A DNA stretch of 7,510 nt from Oscillospiraceae bacterium. GTDB taxonomy: Bacteria > Bacillota_A > Clostridia > Oscillospirales > JAAYXM01. Below are positions 1 through 6,175 of this stretch, in pieces; position 1 is the first letter of the stretch; each line of letters begins with the position of its first letter. The translations under genes and the position numbers were made by a program. Location: NCBI GenBank assembly GCA_017408185.1, contig JAFQVE010000426.1, forward strand, positions 1 through 7,510, written 5' to 3'. The notes beneath the pieces were generated by a model. That model searched no databases, was not told the origin of the DNA, and saw only the letters and a list, made by a program, of their open reading frames with translations.

Positions 1-1
1 C

Positions 2-562
2 ACGGCAGAAACAAAAATTTCTCTTTCCTTAAATCTTGACGGAAAGGGCGAGAGCAAGATAAATTCCGGTTGCGGATTTTTAGACCATATGCTCACGCTT
101 CTTGCACGCCACGGAAGCTTTGACCTTAACCTTTCCTGCGACGGTGACATCCACGTCGATTACCACCACACTGTTGAGGATATCGGCATATGTCTCGGAA
201 AAGCGTTCAACGAGGCGCTTGGTGACAAGCGCGGCATCTTCCGCTACGGAAATATGCTTCTTCCGATGGATGAGGCGCTTATCCTCTCTGCGGTTGACAT
301 TTCAGGAAGAGGAATGCTTGTATATAACCTTGACATTCCCACTGTAAAGGTCGGCGATTTTGATACAGAGCTCTGCGAAGAATTCTGGCTCGGCTTTGTG
401 CGTGAAGCAAATCTTACCCTGCACATAAATCAGCTTGCAGGAAAAAATTCGCATCATATTATCGAGGGCGCATTCAAGTCCGTGGGAAGAAGCCTTCGTG
501 CAGCAGTTAAGATTGATGCGGATGATGCCGACAGAATCCCGTCTACGAAGGGAGTTCTCTGA
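2..562 (+). CDS. hisB: Imidazoleglycerol-phosphate dehydratase, 5'-truncated by the window edge
   Basis: This enzyme dehydrates imidazole glycerol phosphate to imidazole acetol phosphate in cytoplasmic histidine synthesis. The frame is open from base 2 and 186 residues are visible; the family is usually about 195, so roughly ten N-terminal residues lie off the window. The visible start TAETKISLSLNLDG matches the family's N-terminal region, so the ATG at 89 is internal. The family's metal-binding histidine/glutamate motifs are present: FLDHML (visible residues 26-31), HHTVED (55-60) and HHIIE (151-155). The protein ends in the typical STKGVL tail. There is no fused histidinol-phosphatase domain after the tail, so this is the monofunctional form. 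The TGA stop shares one base with the hisH ATG, implying translational coupling. I see no frameshift or missing motif. Confidence 0.97.
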   Translation, partial: TAETKISLSLNLDGKGESKINSGCGFLDHMLTLLARHGSFDLNLSCDGDIHVDYHHTVEDIGICLGKAFNEALGDKRGIFRYGNMLLPMDEALILSAVDISGRGMLVYNLDIPTVKVGDFDTELCEEFWLGFVREANLTLHINQLAGKNSHHIIEGAFKSVGRSLRAAVKIDADDADRIPSTKGVL

Positions 563-1179
563 TGATTGCAATAGTTGACTACGGCGTCGGAAACCTTTTT
601 TCGCTCACGGCATCTTTCCGCGCAATAGGTGCAGAGGTTTGCGTAACATCGGATGCAGAAGTTATCCGCTCAGCCGACAAAATAATCCTTCCCGGTGTCG
701 GTGCGTTTGAGGATGCGGCAAAAAAGCTTCGCGCTTCCGGTCTTTCCGATGTTATCTGCGAAGAAGCAAAGCGTGGAAAGCCGCTCCTCGGCATTTGCCT
801 TGGTATGCAGCTTTTGTTTGAAAAAAGCTTTGAATACGGCGAACACAAAGGTCTTGGTCTTATCCCCGGAAACGTGCACCCTATTGCGGATGTTATTCCG
901 AAAGATCTGAAAATCCCGCACATCGGCTGGAATGCGCTTCAAATGAATGGCGAAAAAAGCCCGATATTCAAATACATAAACGAGGGTGACTGTGTATACT
1001 TCGTCCACTCCTTCTACGCCGCAGACTGCGATGAGTACGTCACGTCCTGCGCGGAATACGGCGTGCCTCTTACGGCATCGGTTGCAAAAGGCAACGTATA
1101 CGGATGCCAGTTTCACCCCGAAAAAAGCGGAGAGGTCGGTCTTTCCATCCTCCGCGCGTTTGTTGAAATGGAGGTGTAA
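562..1179 (+). CDS. hisH: Imidazole glycerol phosphate synthase, glutaminase subunit HisH
   Basis: HisH is the class I glutamine amidotransferase that supplies ammonia to HisF, with which it forms the IGP synthase heterodimer. At 205 residues it is of normal family length. The start MIAIVDYGVGN is the family signature. PGVGAF (44-49) is the oxyanion-hole strand, GICLGMQ (77-83) contains nucleophile Cys79, and FHPEKS (184-189) supplies His185 and Glu187 of the triad. The motif KIPHIGWN (117-124) is also typical. The start at 562 is supported by the overlap with the hisB stop and by AAGGGAG at 548-554, seven bases upstream. That Shine-Dalgarno sequence lies inside the last codons of hisB. hisA, not hisF, follows directly, so the two synthase subunits are separated by one gene, a common arrangement in bacterial his operons. 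Confidence 0.97.
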   Translation: MIAIVDYGVGNLFSLTASFRAIGAEVCVTSDAEVIRSADKIILPGVGAFEDAAKKLRASGLSDVICEEAKRGKPLLGICLGMQLLFEKSFEYGEHKGLGLIPGNVHPIADVIPKDLKIPHIGWNALQMNGEKSPIFKYINEGDCVYFVHSFYAADCDEYVTSCAEYGVPLTASVAKGNVYGCQFHPEKSGEVGLSILRAFVEMEV

Positions 1180-1182
1180 CAG

Positions 1183-1896
1183 ATGCTGATTTTTCCGGCA
1201 ATTGACTTATATGAAAAGAAAGCAGTACGCCTTTTCAAAGGCGACTATAACCAAATGACCGTATACAGCGAAAATCCGCCCGAGATTGCTCTTGATTTTA
1301 AAAAAAGCGGTGCAACGCACATCCACGTTGTTGACCTCGAGGGTGCAAAAAGCGGCGAAACGCCGAACTTTGATGTTATCTGTGCAATAAAGAATGAGGC
1401 AAAGCTGTTCACCGAGGTCGGCGGCGGAATCCGCTCTCTTGAGGTTATCGAGAAATACGTAAGCGCGGGCATTGACCGCGTTATCCTCGGCACGGCGGCA
1501 ATACGCGATTTTGAATTTACCAAAGCCGCTGTAAAAGCTTACGGCGACAAAATCGCCGTGGGGTTAGACTTAAAAGACGGCTATGCCGCTGTTTCCGGCT
1601 GGACGGAAAAAAGCGGGCTGACTGCTGATGATGTTCTTTCAAAAATGCAGGACATTGGGGTTAAAACCGTAATCTGCACCGATATCTCAAAGGATGGAGC
1701 AATGAAGGGGACAAACGTTTCCCTGTATGAAGAGCTCGGTGCAAAGTTTGATATTGATTTCATCGCATCAGGCGGCGTAAGCGCGATCTCTGATGTGCGC
1801 GCACTTCGTTCACTTAACCTTTACGGCGCGATAGTCGGCAAGGCATACTACACCGGCGCGATTGATATAGCCGAGGCGATAGAGGTGGCAAGATGA
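1183..1896 (+). CDS. hisA: ProFAR isomerase HisA (phosphoribosylformimino-AICAR-P isomerase)
   Basis: HisA performs the Amadori isomerisation of ProFAR to PRFAR, the substrate of the HisH-HisF synthase. The 237-residue protein is a complete (beta/alpha)8 barrel of usual length. PAID (5-8) supplies catalytic Asp8 at the end of strand 1, and GLDLKDG (127-133) supplies Asp129 on strand 5. GW at 139-140 is the substrate-contacting tryptophan region. The two phosphate-binding loops are VGGGIRS (79-85) and ASGGVS (195-200). Asp8 and Asp129 are the acid/base pair known for the family. The start is set by GGAGG at 1170-1174, eight bases upstream, within the end of hisH; only three bases separate the two genes. 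Its TGA stop overlaps the hisF ATG (ATGA). HisF is a homologous barrel, but the GWTEKS motif and closer length identify this one as HisA. Confidence 0.96.
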   Translation: MLIFPAIDLYEKKAVRLFKGDYNQMTVYSENPPEIALDFKKSGATHIHVVDLEGAKSGETPNFDVICAIKNEAKLFTEVGGGIRSLEVIEKYVSAGIDRVILGTAAIRDFEFTKAAVKAYGDKIAVGLDLKDGYAAVSGWTEKSGLTADDVLSKMQDIGVKTVICTDISKDGAMKGTNVSLYEELGAKFDIDFIASGGVSAISDVRALRSLNLYGAIVGKAYYTGAIDIAEAIEVAR

Positions 1897-2651
1897 TAAC
1901 AAAAAGAATTATCCCCTGCCTTGACGTGCGCGACGGCAGAGTTGTCAAGGGCGTGAACTTCAAAGGGCTTGCAGACGTGTCAAGCCCCATCGAGCTTGCA
2001 AAATACTACAGCGAAAACGGCGCGGACGAGCTTGTTTTCTATGATATCACGGCATCGGCAGAAGGTCGCCGGCTCTTTACCGACATTCTCACCGAAACTG
2101 CAAAATCGGTATTTATTCCGCTTACCGTTGGCGGTGGCATAAACACCACAGACGATTTTGACCGTGTTCTCAAATGCGGAGCAGATAAGGTTTCGGTAAA
2201 TTCGGGTGCGATAAGAAACCCCAACCTCATTTACGAAGCTGCAAAGCTTTACGGTGACCAGTGCGTCGTTCTCTCAGCTGATGTAAAGCGCGTTGACGGA
2301 GAGTTTCGCGTTTTTGCCAAGGGCGGGCGCGAAGACACCGGTATGGAGGCAATTTCATGGATAAAAAAATGCGTAGACCTTGGTGCCGGTGAGGTGGTTG
2401 TTAATTCAATCGACACCGACGGCGTAAAAGGCGGCTTTGATCTTCCGATGCTCGAAGCGGTATGCAATGCCGTGAATGTTCCGGTCATCGCATCAGGCGG
2501 TGCAGGCGGCATAAATGATTTTATCACGCTGTTTAACACGCTTCCGCGCGTAGATGCCGGGCTTGCCGCATCAATCTTCCACTTCGGCGAGGTCGCAATA
2601 AGCGATTTGAAGAATGAAATGAAGAGAAACGGCATTCCCACAAGAATATAA
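1893..2651 (+). CDS. hisF: Imidazole glycerol phosphate synthase, cyclase subunit HisF
   Basis: HisF is the cyclase half of IGP synthase. It combines PRFAR with ammonia channelled from HisH to give IGP and the purine intermediate AICAR. It is a 252-residue (beta/alpha)8 barrel of standard length. RIIPCLDV (5-12) carries catalytic Asp11, and LSADVKR (127-133) carries Asp130 on strand 5. VKGVNF (18-23) is the usual strand 1-2 region. TVGGGI (78-83) and ASGGAGG (200-206) are the phosphate-binding loops, and FHFGE (229-233) is the typical C-terminal motif. The ATG overlaps the hisA stop by four bases, with GAGGTGG at 1882-1888 as Shine-Dalgarno. After its TAA the tightly packed operon is interrupted by a 174-base spacer before hisIE. 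Confidence 0.97.
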   Translation: MITKRIIPCLDVRDGRVVKGVNFKGLADVSSPIELAKYYSENGADELVFYDITASAEGRRLFTDILTETAKSVFIPLTVGGGINTTDDFDRVLKCGADKVSVNSGAIRNPNLIYEAAKLYGDQCVVLSADVKRVDGEFRVFAKGGREDTGMEAISWIKKCVDLGAGEVVVNSIDTDGVKGGFDLPMLEAVCNAVNVPVIASGGAGGINDFITLFNTLPRVDAGLAASIFHFGEVAISDLKNEMKRNGIPTRI

Positions 2652-2689
2652 ACCGAATATATTCCGCGAATTTACCAATTGTTTTCAGA

Positions 2690-2716
2690 TTTTCCTCCGC
2701 CTGCGGCGGAGGGGAA
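2690..2716. repeat. GC-rich hairpin A in the hisF-hisIE spacer
   Basis: Arms CCTCCGCC (2694-2701) and GGCGGAGG (2705-2712) are perfect reverse complements around a three-base loop. The stem extends outward through TTTT (2690-2693) against GGAA (2713-2716) with two G-U wobbles. No T-run follows on either strand, so it is not an intrinsic terminator. It resembles hairpin B downstream: both have a T-run, a CCGCC/GGCGG core and an A-run. It may be a REP-like or MITE-like intergenic repeat, or an RNA processing or stability element; the sequence cannot decide. Confidence 0.6.
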
Positions 2717-2717
2717 A

Positions 2718-2747
2718 ACAACAACCATTTTGGCTGAAAAATATAAT
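2718..2747 (+). promoter_or_regulatory. Possible weak internal promoter before hisIE
   Basis: A perfect TATAAT lies at 2742-2747 between the two hairpins. The -35 candidate is poor: ACAACA at 2718-2723 matches TTGACA at three positions with an 18-base spacer. There is no TGn extension. If used, transcription would start near 2754, at the foot of hairpin B, so the mRNA would begin with that stem. The region is AT-rich, so a chance match is quite possible. Confidence 0.25.
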
Positions 2748-2752
2748 GTACT

Positions 2753-2778
2753 TTTTCACCGCCGCACGGCGGTGAAAA
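2753..2778. repeat. GC-rich hairpin B in the hisF-hisIE spacer
   Basis: The arms TTTTCACCGCC (2753-2763) and GGCGGTGAAAA (2768-2778) form a perfect 11-bp stem around a GCAC loop. The stem is followed by TACAAAA rather than a T-run, and on the other strand it is likewise followed by As, so it should not terminate transcription. Its left arm CCGCC (2759-2763) could also pair with GGCGG (2705-2709) of hairpin A, giving a possible alternative fold. It shares the T-run/CCGCC/GGCGG/A-run layout of hairpin A. Confidence 0.65.
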
Positions 2779-2825
2779 TACAAAAACATATATTTCAGGC
2801 AGAAAATAAAAAGGAGTTTTTTATT

Positions 2826-3476
2826 ATGATAAACATTGATGAGCTTAAATTTGACGAGCGCGGGCTTATCCCTGCGATAGTGCAGGACGCACACACAAAC
2901 CGTGTGCTTACTCTTGCCTATATGAACCGCGAAAGCCTTGAGATTTCAATGAAAGAGAAAAAAACATGCTTCTGGAGCCGCTCACGCAAGGAGCTCTGGC
3001 GCAAGGGCGAAACGAGCGGTAATTTCCAGCACATTGTTTCAATAACTGCGGATTGCGACAACGATGCGCTTGTCGTCCGCGTAAATCCCGACGGACCTGC
3101 TTGCCATCTCGGAACAGAGTCCTGCTTTGAAAATCCCGTCTGGGCAGACGACGAAGCCTCGGACTTCACGATTGACGGCCTTATGAAGATGCTTGAGGGA
3201 AGAAAGCGTGACCTTCCCGAAGGCTCATACACAACATATCTCTTCCGGAAGGGACTCGACAAAATTCTCAAGAAGGTCGGCGAGGAATCAACAGAGGTAA
3301 TAATCGCCGCAAAGGCAGAGGACAAGGCAGAAACAATCTATGAGATTGCCGATCTCGCATATCATGTTATGGTATTGATGCTCCAGAGCGGAATAACGCT
3401 CAATGAAATCCGCGACGAGCTTGCTTCCCGCCATGTCATTGACCACAAGGTCAAGCAGGAAAAAATGACGAAGTAA
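2826..3476 (+). CDS. hisIE: Bifunctional phosphoribosyl-AMP cyclohydrolase / phosphoribosyl-ATP pyrophosphatase
   Basis: The fused enzyme catalyses steps 2 and 3 of histidine synthesis: PR-ATP hydrolysis by the C-terminal HisE domain, then opening of the adenine ring by the N-terminal HisI domain. It has 216 residues. HisI (about 1-105) shows LAYMN (30-34), FWSRSR (49-54), GETSGN (61-66), the metal-binding DCDND (76-80) and GPACH (90-94), with zinc cysteines Cys77, Cys93 and Cys100. HisE (about 115-205) shows SYTTYLF (134-140), the EExxE of VGEESTE (151-157) and ExxD at 173-176, which bind magnesium and pyrophosphate. The frame is open upstream to 2679, but that extension runs through both hairpins and is not family-like. 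AAGGAG at 2811-2816, nine bases before 2826, fixes the start. No convincing terminator follows the stop. Confidence 0.96.
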   Translation: MINIDELKFDERGLIPAIVQDAHTNRVLTLAYMNRESLEISMKEKKTCFWSRSRKELWRKGETSGNFQHIVSITADCDNDALVVRVNPDGPACHLGTESCFENPVWADDEASDFTIDGLMKMLEGRKRDLPEGSYTTYLFRKGLDKILKKVGEESTEVIIAAKAEDKAETIYEIADLAYHVMVLMLQSGITLNEIRDELASRHVIDHKVKQEKMTK

Positions 3477-3552
3477 GTACCCCATCCAACCGCGCAATCA
3501 AAAACTGCTGTTGGGTTCCGCAATAAAAAAATTTAAAACTTTTTCGATTTTT

Positions 3553-3572
3553 CACTTTACAACGGTAAAGTG
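3553..3572. promoter_or_regulatory. Candidate operator: perfect dyad over the -35 box of the ABC importer
   Basis: CACTTTAC (3553-3560) and GTAAAGTG (3565-3572) are perfect reverse complements around AACG. The -35 box TTTACA (3556-3561) lies inside the left arm, so a protein bound here should block RNA polymerase. No T-run follows, so it is not a terminator. The spacing does not fit the TACAnnTGTA half-sites of BlaI/CopY proteins, and I do not recognise the regulator. Confidence 0.55.
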
Positions 3573-3584
3573 ATGTGCTATAAT
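3556..3584 (+). promoter_or_regulatory. SigA-type promoter of the amino-acid ABC importer operon
   Basis: The -35 box TTTACA (3556-3561) is separated by exactly 17 bases from a perfect -10 box TATAAT (3579-3584), preceded by TG at 3576-3577 as an extended -10. AT-rich DNA with A- and T-runs (3524-3552) lies upstream, as in an UP element. Transcription should start near 3591, giving a leader of about 50 bases. That leader has a small CCC/GGG hairpin (3594-3604) and a strong AGGAGG (3628-3633). Confidence 0.85.
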
Positions 3585-3641
3585 ATACTCACGCCCGAAA
3601 AGGGTGAAGTAAAATGTAATCATTTTTAGGAGGCAATTACA

Positions 3642-4487
3642 ATGAAAAGAATTTTAGCTCTTATCCTCGCGGCAATGATGCTCGCATGCTTGTTTGCAGG
3701 CTGTGGCACAGATGCAAACCTTGACGACAGCAACACCTTCTCCGACGGCGGCGACGCAACCGCTACAAGCGACGCAGACTACATCATGAACAACGGCAAA
3801 ATGATCATCGGTATGACTCTCTTTGCTCCGATGAACTACTACGACAACTCAACAAACGAGCTTATCGGCTTTGAAACAGAGTTTGGTAAGGCAGTTTGCG
3901 AGAAGATCGGCGTTACACCTGAGTTCGTTGAAATCAACTGGGACAGCAAGGAAATCGAGCTTAACGCAAAGAACATCGACTGCATCTGGAACGGAATGAC
4001 AATCACCGATGAGCGCAAGGCTAACATGGAGATTTCCGATCCGTACATGCAGAACCGTCAGGTTATGGTTGTAAAGAAGGAGAACCTTGAAAAGTTCTCT
4101 GAGGGCGTTATCGGTGCAGCAATTGTTGCAGAGGCAGGTTCTGCCGGCGAAGAGCTTGCAACAGGCGATGAGTTCTTCAAGGACAGCGCTTTCACACCGG
4201 TTGACTCTATGGCAAAGGCTCTTATGGACGTTGCAGCAGGCACAAGCGACGTTGCAATCGTTGACTATGTAACAAGCATCGGCTCCATCGGTGCAGGCAC
4301 TGATTTTGAAGACCTTGTTGCAATCGAAGAGCGCGAATTTGCTCCGGAGCAGTACGGTATCGCATTCCGCAAGGGCTCTGATATGGCAACTATCGTAAAC
4401 AACACAATCGACGAGCTTATCGCAGACGGTACTCTTGAAGCTATCGCAGCTAAGTATAAGCTCCAGAACCTTCTTATCAAGGAATAA
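3642..4487 (+). CDS. Amino-acid ABC transporter substrate-binding lipoprotein (SBP family 3)
   Basis: This is the extracellular binding protein of the importer encoded downstream. Residues 1-20 are a basic plus hydrophobic signal peptide ending in the lipobox LFAGC, with Cys21 as the predicted lipidated residue. An acidic Ser/Thr/Asp-rich tether (about 22-46) leads to the family 3 domain (about 53-278). MTITDER (119-125) resembles the ligand-carboxylate site, with Arg125 matching the conserved arginine of GlnH-type proteins. Asp208 in VAIVDYV matches the aspartate that binds the alpha-amino group. GFETEFGKAV (76-85) and SDPYM (132-136) are also typical. Which amino acid is bound cannot be read from the sequence. 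AGGAGG lies eight bases upstream. Isoleucine is almost always ATC, with no ATA, unlike the neighbours; this suggests high expression. Confidence 0.92.
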   Translation: MKRILALILAAMMLACLFAGCGTDANLDDSNTFSDGGDATATSDADYIMNNGKMIIGMTLFAPMNYYDNSTNELIGFETEFGKAVCEKIGVTPEFVEINWDSKEIELNAKNIDCIWNGMTITDERKANMEISDPYMQNRQVMVVKKENLEKFSEGVIGAAIVAEAGSAGEELATGDEFFKDSAFTPVDSMAKALMDVAAGTSDVAIVDYVTSIGSIGAGTDFEDLVAIEEREFAPEQYGIAFRKGSDMATIVNNTIDELIADGTLEAIAAKYKLQNLLIKE

Positions 4488-4505
4488 TTAAAGGCGGAAA
4501 TTAAT

Positions 4506-5213
4506 ATGTCAACTTTTGAAGTTGCTTTTCGCTCGCTTACCGAGGGCTTCGGGCTTAACTGCATAATCTTCGCGGTCACATTGCTCACGGCAATTCCGCT
4601 CGGTCTGATTATCGCATTCGGCTCTATGTCAAAATGGCGCCCTCTCCGGTTTCTTGAGCGAAGCAAAAAAAGATTACTGCATGCGATTTCAAAATTTGCA
4701 CCTATCCGCTGGCTGACACGCACATTCGTTTGGATCATCAGGGGTACGCCCCTGATGCTCCAAATTTTTGTCGTATTATACGCACCGGGTCTTTTATGGG
4801 ATATGCCGATGCGTGAACGTATGGTAGCGGTGCTCGTTGCATTCGGAATAAACTATGCTGCATACTTCTCGGAGATTTACCGCGGAGGTATCGAGGCTAT
4901 TCCGAAAGGTCAATATGAAGCATGCCAGGTGCTTGGAATGACAAAATCGCAGACGTTTTTCAAGGTTGTTCTCCCGCAGGTGGTAAAGCGCATAATCCCG
5001 CCTATGGGGAACGAGATTATAACGCTCGTAAAGGACACCTCTCTCGCCCGCGTTGTCGCGGTAACGGAGATTATCATGTGCGCAGAGCGTTTTACAAAGC
5101 AAGGCCTTATCGGTCCGCTTTTTTCAACTGCGCTCTATTTCCTCGCATTTAACGGAATTCTCACCGTGCTCTTCGGATACATAGAGAAAAAACTGGACTA
5201 TTACAGAGGTTAA
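4506..5213 (+). CDS. Polar amino-acid ABC transporter permease (HisM/GlnP family)
   Basis: This is the membrane subunit of the importer, presumably a homodimer because only one permease gene is present. Of 235 residues, hydrophobic segments lie at about 17-40, 74-98, 105-124, 180-192 and 203-226. RGTPLMLQ (79-86) is the family signature between the first two segments. The EAA coupling loop at 138-158 (EACQVLGMTKSQTFFKVVLPQ region, with Gly144) contacts the ATPase. The cytoplasmic stretch 41-72 is rich in Arg and Lys and seems longer than in enteric HisM/GlnP proteins. The start at 4506 follows the binding-protein stop by 18 bases. The AAGGCGG at 4491-4497 is a weaker Shine-Dalgarno than that of the upstream gene, which would fit lower output of the membrane subunit. 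Confidence 0.94.
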   Translation: MSTFEVAFRSLTEGFGLNCIIFAVTLLTAIPLGLIIAFGSMSKWRPLRFLERSKKRLLHAISKFAPIRWLTRTFVWIIRGTPLMLQIFVVLYAPGLLWDMPMRERMVAVLVAFGINYAAYFSEIYRGGIEAIPKGQYEACQVLGMTKSQTFFKVVLPQVVKRIIPPMGNEIITLVKDTSLARVVAVTEIIMCAERFTKQGLIGPLFSTALYFLAFNGILTVLFGYIEKKLDYYRG

Positions 5214-5216
5214 GCC

Positions 5217-5996
5217 ATGGCTATATTAGAAGTAAACAATCTTTATAAAAGCTTCGGCAAGACCGAGGTTCTCCGCGGAATTGACTTTTCGATGGAACAA
5301 GGCGAGGTTCTTTCCGTTATCGGCTCCTCCGGAAGCGGGAAAACAACACTTCTGCGCTGTATAAACGCGCTTGAAGTGCCCACAAGCGGAAGAATAACAA
5401 TAGACGGGGATGAGTTTTACAACTCTGACAAAAATCTCGGCAAATCCAAAGCCGACCAACGCCGCTGGCAGCTTGCCTGCGGGCTTGTGTTCCAGTCGTA
5501 CAACCTTTTCCCCCAGTACAGCGCATTGGATAACGTTATGCTTGCGCCCTCTCTTCTTGCAAAGGAACGGGATGACTATAAGCAGAACAAAAAGCAGATA
5601 CTGGACGAAATACGCGAGCACGCCGAGTCGCTTCTTGCACGCGTCGGGCTGTCGGACAAGACAGGAAACTACCCCTGTGAGCTCTCCGGCGGTCAGCAGC
5701 AGCGCGTTGCGATTGCACGCGCACTTGCTCTTTCCCCGAAGGTGCTTTTCTTCGACGAACCGACCTCAGCACTCGATCCCCAGCTTACGCAGGAGGTTCT
5801 CCGCGTTATCCGCGAGCTTGCCGATACAAATATGACGATGGTTATCGTCACCCACGAGATGAAGTTTGCACGCGATGTTTCCGACCGCATAATCTTTATG
5901 GCAGACGGACTTATCGAAGCAGACGGCACTCCGGATCAGGTCTTTGGCGGCACAAATGAAAAGCTCCGCGCATTTCTCGGAAATATCGGAGAGTAA
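5217..5996 (+). CDS. Polar amino-acid ABC transporter ATP-binding protein (HisP/GlnQ family)
   Basis: This cytoplasmic ATPase drives the importer. Its 259 residues contain every ABC motif: Walker A GSSGSGKTT (36-44), Q-loop VFQ (Gln93), signature LSGGQQQR (156-163), Walker B VLFFDEP (176-182), D-loop SALD (184-187) and H-loop His213 in VTHEM. The sequence LFPQYSALDNVMLAP (97-111) is characteristic of the amino-acid importer subgroup. Compared with HisP, residues 115-135 appear to carry about ten extra charged residues (KERDDYKQNKKQ), probably in the helical subdomain. The ATG lies three bases after the permease stop, with AGAGGT (5205-5210) inside the permease's last codons, so translation is probably coupled. 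The gene ends 24 bases before a strong terminator, closing the three-gene operon. Confidence 0.96.
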   Translation: MAILEVNNLYKSFGKTEVLRGIDFSMEQGEVLSVIGSSGSGKTTLLRCINALEVPTSGRITIDGDEFYNSDKNLGKSKADQRRWQLACGLVFQSYNLFPQYSALDNVMLAPSLLAKERDDYKQNKKQILDEIREHAESLLARVGLSDKTGNYPCELSGGQQQRVAIARALALSPKVLFFDEPTSALDPQLTQEVLRVIRELADTNMTMVIVTHEMKFARDVSDRIIFMADGLIEADGTPDQVFGGTNEKLRAFLGNIGE

Positions 5997-6020
5997 TCTA
6001 TTAAGCTCAATATATAAATC

Positions 6021-6061
6021 AAGCACCGCATAGGACTGAATTTTCCTATGCGGTGCTTTTT
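6021..6061 (+). terminator. Intrinsic terminator of the ABC importer operon
   Basis: A perfect 15-bp stem pairs 6021-6035 with 6044-6058 around an eight-base loop. The T-run begins in the right arm and continues to 6061. The stem core is AGCACCGCATAGGA/TCCTATGCGGTGCT. It lies 24 bases after the ATPase stop. The other strand leaves only a weak T-rich tail, so the main direction is +. Confidence 0.93.
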
Positions 6062-6072
6062 CGTTGTACAAT

Positions 6073-6101
6073 AAAAACCGATGCAAAGCTCTTTGCATCG
6101 G
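6073..6101 (-). terminator. Second (backup) terminator behind the tRNA gene
   Basis: Read on the minus strand, the arms 6101-6091 and 6088-6078 (CCGATGCAAAG/CTTTGCATCGG) form a hairpin with a very short loop, followed by TTTTTAT (complement of 6071-6077). It lies about 40 bases beyond the first tRNA terminator and also faces the convergent ABC operon. Confidence 0.75.
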
Positions 6102-6138
6102 AAAAGGAGGAGCAGCGTAAAAAGCTTGCCCCGGCTTC

Positions 6139-6172
6139 AAAAAAGACGGAGCAAGCCAAATCGCTTGCTCCG
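6139..6172 (-). terminator. First intrinsic terminator of the tRNA-Ala gene
   Basis: On the minus strand, CGGAGCAAGC (6172-6163) pairs with GCTTGCTCCG (6156-6147) around a six-base loop, followed by TCTTTTTTG. It begins four bases after the encoded CCA end of the tRNA, the usual arrangement for a monocistronic tRNA. Confidence 0.88.
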
Positions 6173-6175
6173 ACG

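Noticed and set aside
89..91. ATG at 89 as the start of hisB
   Set aside because: The frame is open back to base 2 and the upstream residues match the conserved N-terminal part of the dehydratase family, so 89 is internal.
1290..1310. Runs of six to seven As in hisA and hisH as programmed frameshift sites
   Set aside because: The zero-frame proteins are full length with all motifs, and there is no overlapping product or stimulatory hairpin; the runs simply encode Lys and Glu next to Ser.
2690..2778. Hairpins A and B as intrinsic terminators or a his attenuator
   Set aside because: Neither stem is followed by a T-run on either strand, and no leader peptide rich in histidine codons is present.
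2679..2825. Longer hisIE starting at the ATG at 2679
   Set aside because: The extra 49 codons cross both hairpins, are not HisI-like and lack a Shine-Dalgarno, whereas AAGGAG sits nine bases before the ATG at 2826.
3486..3514. CCAAC/GTTGG pairing as a hisIE terminator
   Set aside because: Only five base pairs across a 19-base loop and no T-run follows.
3553..3572. Dyad as a BlaI/MecI/CopY site
   Set aside because: These regulators recognise TACAnnTGTA; here the half-sites are TTTAC and GTAAA around AACG, so the match is not good enough to name the family.
579..5929. Many open frames on the minus strand opposite the his and ABC genes
   Set aside because: They have no family resemblance or ribosome binding sites and are shadows of the strongly supported plus-strand genes.
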